Shown: positions 59,103 to 64,000 of the stretch, piece after piece
Layout: every line of letters begins with the position of its first letter
Position numbering within the stretch: position 1 is the first letter of the stretch
Origin: Dromaius novaehollandiae
Lineage: Eukaryota; Chordata; Aves; Casuariiformes; Dromaiidae
DNA: 64,000 bases
Reading direction: 5' to 3'
Assembly: GCF_036370855.1 (NCBI RefSeq)
Contig: NC_088111.1
Location: 19,875,501-19,939,500, forward strand
The notes under the pieces: model-generated
Seen by the model: the letters and a program-made list of their open reading frames with translations, nothing else
What the model was told of the DNA's origin: nothing
Database searches by the model: none
Position numbers and translations under genes: made by a program

Positions 59103-62100
59103 CTATGACAATTCCAGGGTGGGAGAAGAACAGAAAGGGAAAAGCACAGCTATACATTTCAATTAATCTCCCATGTGTTGGTTATGGCTGCCTTAAAGCA
59201 TTATGGAAAAACGAGTCTCGCTCATCACACCAACTCATGTCCAGAGCTCACTGGTCACGCTTGGCACTGCAGCACAATGAAGCAGTGAGTTCTCGTGCTG
59301 AACTCAGCAAGCAAATCCAGCCTATTTAAGGACTGATATCCTTCTTCCTTTACTGCTTAGCATTGGTCTTCAGAAGTCACAGCATGTGATCTATTCATCA
59401 TGCATCTCAAGGAAGACGGCCTTATCAAAGGTGAAAAGCACCTGCAACTCCCACTGACTACAGTGGAAGCTGAAGGGTTTTGGCACTTGCAGTAAACCAG
59501 GCCAACGTTTTCCAAGACTGAAAGGCAACATGGATGCTGCTTGGAAAGGATCTGAACTGGCCTTTCAGAGGTTCCGGATGCTGTCATTACTGTAAATCAT
59601 TACAACAACTGGGGTGCTAGCACTTTGAGAGAACAGAGAAGTATTTTTGACACTAAGCTGCAGAAGCAAAGTGGATACCAAGCTGGGATGGTCTGAGTTT
59701 GCTAGCGAAGACACCTACGTCCACCTATCACCTTATGCAGAAGCCAGCCAGGCATGGATCCAGCTTGACAACAGAGTAGAAGCAGATATGATCTCCCCAC
59801 TTCAAAATGACAGAAGACAAGACCCAAGAATTCAAAAATCAGAAGTTTACAAATTAACATGAGATGGATTTCCAGTGTGAGATGTGCACAAATGGGTCTC
59901 AGATTTGCAGACATGACAGCCCCATTTCTCGCAATACCACCTCTTGAAAAACAGGGGAGGCTTTCAGGACTCTGCCAGCGTTTTACACTGTGACCCTTGT
60001 TTGTCAATTAAAGCAGCACTGCTTCACGATCCAGCAATTAACTTCCTAACCAATGGAGTAATCACTCCCAGACCCAAATGAGATCTCCCTGTTCTTCACA
60101 GCAGCCCACTCTAATTACTGCCTGCAGGGAGATGACAAAACAAATTTTCAGAGTTATACGTGATAATGAGTTGCAATTGGGTGCAATGACATTCAGTAGC
60201 TGCACATGCAGACTCAGCTACAATCTTTACTACTTGCCTCTCCTCTCCTGTGCAATTGATAGAAAGCTTCTGATTCTGCCCAGAGGCTGCTTCAAGCCTC
60301 TCAGCCTTGAGGCTGTGATGCTGTTTCACTTCACTAATTTGGAAGTTGCATTATGTTGTTCTAATAACAACTTCACACCGTGACAAAAAAATTCAAAATG
60401 GGATGAGAAAGAAGACTAAAAAATGGTGACTTAACCCTTTGCAGCCATTTTTTTTTTTAATCTGGACATATTCCTTTAATTAGACTGTCCTCTGTGTGCT
60501 TGATCTTAAAATATCCTGCTGTACATTGCACTATGGAAGTCAAAGGTTTTACATTGCATCTGTGCCTTTATACTGGCAATGACAGCTTTATTAAACTACA
60601 TTACCATTAAATATGATCCACATTTTTTGTATGTTGTTCTTGGATTGTCAGTCCAAACAACACCCACATTCCCGCATGGACTTTCAAATCATCTCCCTGC
60701 ACATTTGCTGATTTTTAGCATCAAAACTGAGATGGGGACATTTTACTTAGGCTGCTACATGTGAAAACCACACTTCCCACCTCTACTTCATATTTCTGTT
60801 CCAGGAGCTATTTTTCTAATGTGTAAAGAAAAAAATATCAAACCAGAACAAATATGACCCAGTAAGCCTTGTGCTACTTCAACTGCAATCTGCCCGCTGT
60901 GCTTTCTAATTCACAAAGGGACAAAGAGTACCGAGTGTGAAGTACAATTAATCGTAAAACCTCTTTCCCGCAAACAAAACTTCTCCTGTATGGGATTCAG
61001 AGATGTTCTTGTAGCCCCTCTACGTCTACAGGATAACCACAGCCTGCGAGGATCTTCGTGCTGTAAAATAGACACCCAGCTGGGTCCAGTGTCCTTCTTT
61101 ATTCTTAGGAACTAGATGTCATTCAGAAACGCTGTATCATCAGTGTCTATGCAGCGACACTTGTATCAGAAACACACCCCGCAACCTCTCACTTACTGAC
61201 ACACTCTTCCCCTCACCCAAAACACACCAGTGATATAATCGCTCTGATCTTACGCCTACCCTTTGGTTATACATCTGAATTTTACATTTACCTATAAAAT
61301 GTCCTTCATATACCTACTAGCCTGCTTTGGAGAAATCCACTCTCGGACTGTAAATACTACCAAGGCACTCCTCTTAGCAATCCAGAAGCTCTACTGGACT
61401 TCGCTGAATCTTCTTTCCATTTTCCTGAGTGCTTTATTAATACTAAATATTCTACTAAGTCCGCAGCTCTCCTCTACAGCCGAGGAGGCATTCTCCATAA
61501 CCCATAGCTCACCCAAAGAAGACTCTCCATAACCACCACTTACCTACAGCCATACCTGTCAACCTCCTAAACATCAAATGTGTAGTAGTGACCTCCAAAA
61601 TGCATTGCAAAGGCCCAACATTCATAGCAGTCACATGTCACCATGAGTAGCCACAATTGTATGGTTACAACACTGAAAGCATAGTACATAAAAACAAAAA
61701 CGTTAAAGACTTTCATCTCCAAAACATTACATAAAATAAAGGTACAACTGAATATAAAAATAAAATAATATAATGACAGAAACCAAAACAAAAAATAGTA
61801 AATAATAAGTATATAAGGACACTTAAGATGGTAACTACAGTATCACCCCTGGAGAAGGAAAACTAGTCAGAAGATTCAGGATACACACTTTGGGAAGGTG
61901 AGTTATGTGTATACAGCTGATGTCAGCGAAATATCAGAGCTGCTGCAGAAGAGAAGAGGAGCACATCAGCAGTAATGCTGAGATTTCAGCCATGCAAAAT
62001 ACTTAAGAAACAGCATTTCAGTCAGAGAGCGTGTAAGAAGTTTGCAGGAGGAAAATCTCCATTCCAAATTGCAAATCTAGTCAGTCAGTCAATCACTCCC

Positions 62101-64000
62101 TTTAATTGTTCATACGTTTGCTCCACACTCTTAGGAAAGCCACCGTAATACACTATCCATCTGAGTTTTCCACAGCCCAAGCACTCCAACCGCACCTATT
62201 AGTTAGTCTCCTTAAAGCCAGCGCCCGGTTCCCAAATTTACCTAACAAGCACCAACAGCGAGCCCAGCACTACCTGTCAGAAATACCCAGAGCAGCGCAC
62301 TAGTACCTCTGCACAATGTTCTCTTGTAACCAGAAATGGATTTTTGGCCTGACACCACCGACAACAGATTACAAAGAGATCCAGTCAGTAACCCATTACC
62401 TGAACATGGAAATCAAAACATTTAATTTATCTGAATTCCTGTCGTCTTCCCCTGCAGTGCAGACACTGAATTACTGCTGAGTACCACTCAACACTTCCTG
62501 AAAAGCTTTTAGAGACTCTGCAATGGTGCAGCTAGAAGAATTAAGCCTTAGCAAGTCTGTGGAAGATGGATCTAACCCCAGCTTCTGAAAGCTAACCCCT
62601 GCCACACACGCCTGATCAATAGAGAGCTCTGGGGTGTGTTTACACCATACACTATAGCACCGTCCGGAGATCCCAAGAAATAAGCTAACTCCAGAACGGG
62701 AAGCAGCGTGGTCTCTGTAACTTTTGGTTGCTGTGCGTCCTTGTAGCAGTGCTGTGTTGGCATAGCACTATCCTGCTTGAAGAAAGATGTTCATAGTATG
62801 TCTTCATTTCCCACTCCTTGATTACATCACTGCACTATGGCATTGCTATTCCCTAATTTCAGGAACCGCACTCCAGAAATTACTGTAGGACCTGATGGAC
62901 ATTTTGTGAGATGCTATGTTTCCCAAACCTGCGTGCCTCTAACGCTAAAGCAAACTTTGGGTTCCAAGAACAGTCTCCATCCTCTCCACGGATCTTGCTT
63001 ATGCCCACGTTATACCTTTAGATTTTCAACTTTTGCAACAGCAGAGGGTTGATGCAGTGCTAAGGTCTGTGCTGTGCTAGGCCTGGCTGCTTTCCAGAGG
63101 TAGAGTTAAAAAAGAGGAGTTGCTGCTTCGTGTTCTGCGTACCTTTTTGAATTTGTCTGCATTACTTGTGCTGTACCTTCTGCAGAGTCCCCAGGGCAAA
63201 GTGCTATTAGTATAGTCTGGAGACATGCAGAATGGCCATAACAACATGTTTTTTTTTCTCTTTCTCTTTACTATCTTAATGGATTTTACAGGATTACTGA
63301 TTTGTAACTTTTCAAGAGGAAGACAGTCTCCTCTTAGGTTGCCTTAATATGAGACATATGAAACACCTGATGTTCTACAAATTCCAGTCAGGGGACAGAA
63401 TATTCTATCAGACACTTTTAAAGCAGACCTGGAAGCAGTTCCAGGCACTGTGGGATATCGGTGGACATACCGCAAGCAGAGCTGGGAACATGTGCTATGG
63501 GCTGTCAGGCCTGTCACAGGGGATTTCTGGAACATCATTCGAAGACAGAAATTTGGTGGGACTCTGAGCTGGTGAGATATTAGTCACCATGTATAGTCTA
63601 AAATGTGAACAAATGCACAGAACCGTCAACTAAGAGTACAACTTCTGGGCCTTTGGGCTCAATATAGTCTCTGAAAGGTAGAGCAGAGCATCACAAGCAA
63701 TAGGCAGGACAATCCAGCTGCTTCAGCGCAGGTGCAAGGCTGTGAGGTTTCTGGCAAGCCGCAGTGCAGAAGGCAGCGTATTGAAGGTGACAAGTGCAAG
63801 TTTAGAGCAACAGACTAAGTGAGGAAATGAAATATCTGAAAGTGCAGTGTAAGACTTGGGTATTCAGATAGGATTAGGACCCTTTTTTACTGAAGATGGT
63901 AAGTCCAAAACTGTGATCAGTCAGAAAGGACAAACACTGGAGAGCAAATGCAACCCAGTGCCTGGTCCCAGCTGAAGTGCAGAAGTATTGCTCTTATAAA
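59103..64000 (-). other. MAPK8IP3 intron (partial) at the right edge
   Basis: About 4.9 kb upstream of the first visible exon. The expected preceding exons (N-terminal coiled coil, the RPTSLNVFPL-type JNK-docking segment) were looked for on the minus strand and not found. The open frames present have no similarity, so the gene continues beyond 64000. Confidence 0.7.

Noticed and set aside
59357-63538. Small minus-strand frames considered as 5' exons of MAPK8IP3
   Set aside because: None encodes the coiled coil or JNK-docking segment expected, and none has phase-compatible splice sites.

Overview
This is vertebrate nuclear DNA, almost certainly from a bird. It carries intron-split genes, two CpG-island promoters, and several CR1 LINE fragments, the signature retroposon of birds and other sauropsids. 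No bacterial-style coding is present. Nearly all open frames longer than 60 codons are chance frames, read-through of exons into introns, or CR1 remnants. The real genes were found by matching exon-sized protein fragments bounded by AG/GT splice sites, then checking that reading phase is kept across every junction.

Layout, left to right. (1) Positions 1-11054, minus strand: the 5' end of GLYR1 (N-PAC), with coding exons 1-3 (start of the PWWP domain). Exon 4 onward lies off the left edge. A CR1 3' copy and a small CR1 tail sit in intron 3. (2) About 10.4-11.5 kb: the GLYR1 CpG-island promoter. (3) 11.5-13.9 kb: non-coding spacer. (4) About 13.9-16.5 kb, plus strand: MRPS34 (mitoribosomal protein mS34), complete in three exons (209 aa), with its own CpG island. 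(5) 16.5-18.6 kb: non-coding spacer between two converging 3' ends. (6) 18.6 kb to the right edge, minus strand: MAPK8IP3 (JIP3), with a 2.6-kb 3' UTR and 27 coding exons. These encode 1,088 residues, from just after the N-terminal coiled coil to the stop. The first exons, roughly 250 residues, lie off the right edge.

The most informative observation is a pair of in-phase microexons of 12 nt (48338-48349) and 18 nt (46801-46818) in MAPK8IP3. Together they insert ten residues so that the protein reads ...LLGEFSVRDDFFGMGK... just before the second leucine zipper, which is known in JIP3 to bind kinesin light chain and ARF6. Both are far too short for ORF-based detection. A 39-nt in-phase mini-exon (24475-24513) and a tandem in-frame donor (41513/41540) mark further likely splice-variant sites in the same gene.

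The three genes do different jobs: chromatin reading and transcription (GLYR1), mitochondrial translation (MRPS34), and JNK/kinesin-dynein axonal transport (MAPK8IP3). MRPS34 and MAPK8IP3 are tail-to-tail as in human 16p13.3, but NME3, which lies between them in human, was not found, and EME2 was not found next to MRPS34. GLYR1, megabases away in human, is the direct neighbour here. All recognition is from recalled protein families; no search was run.
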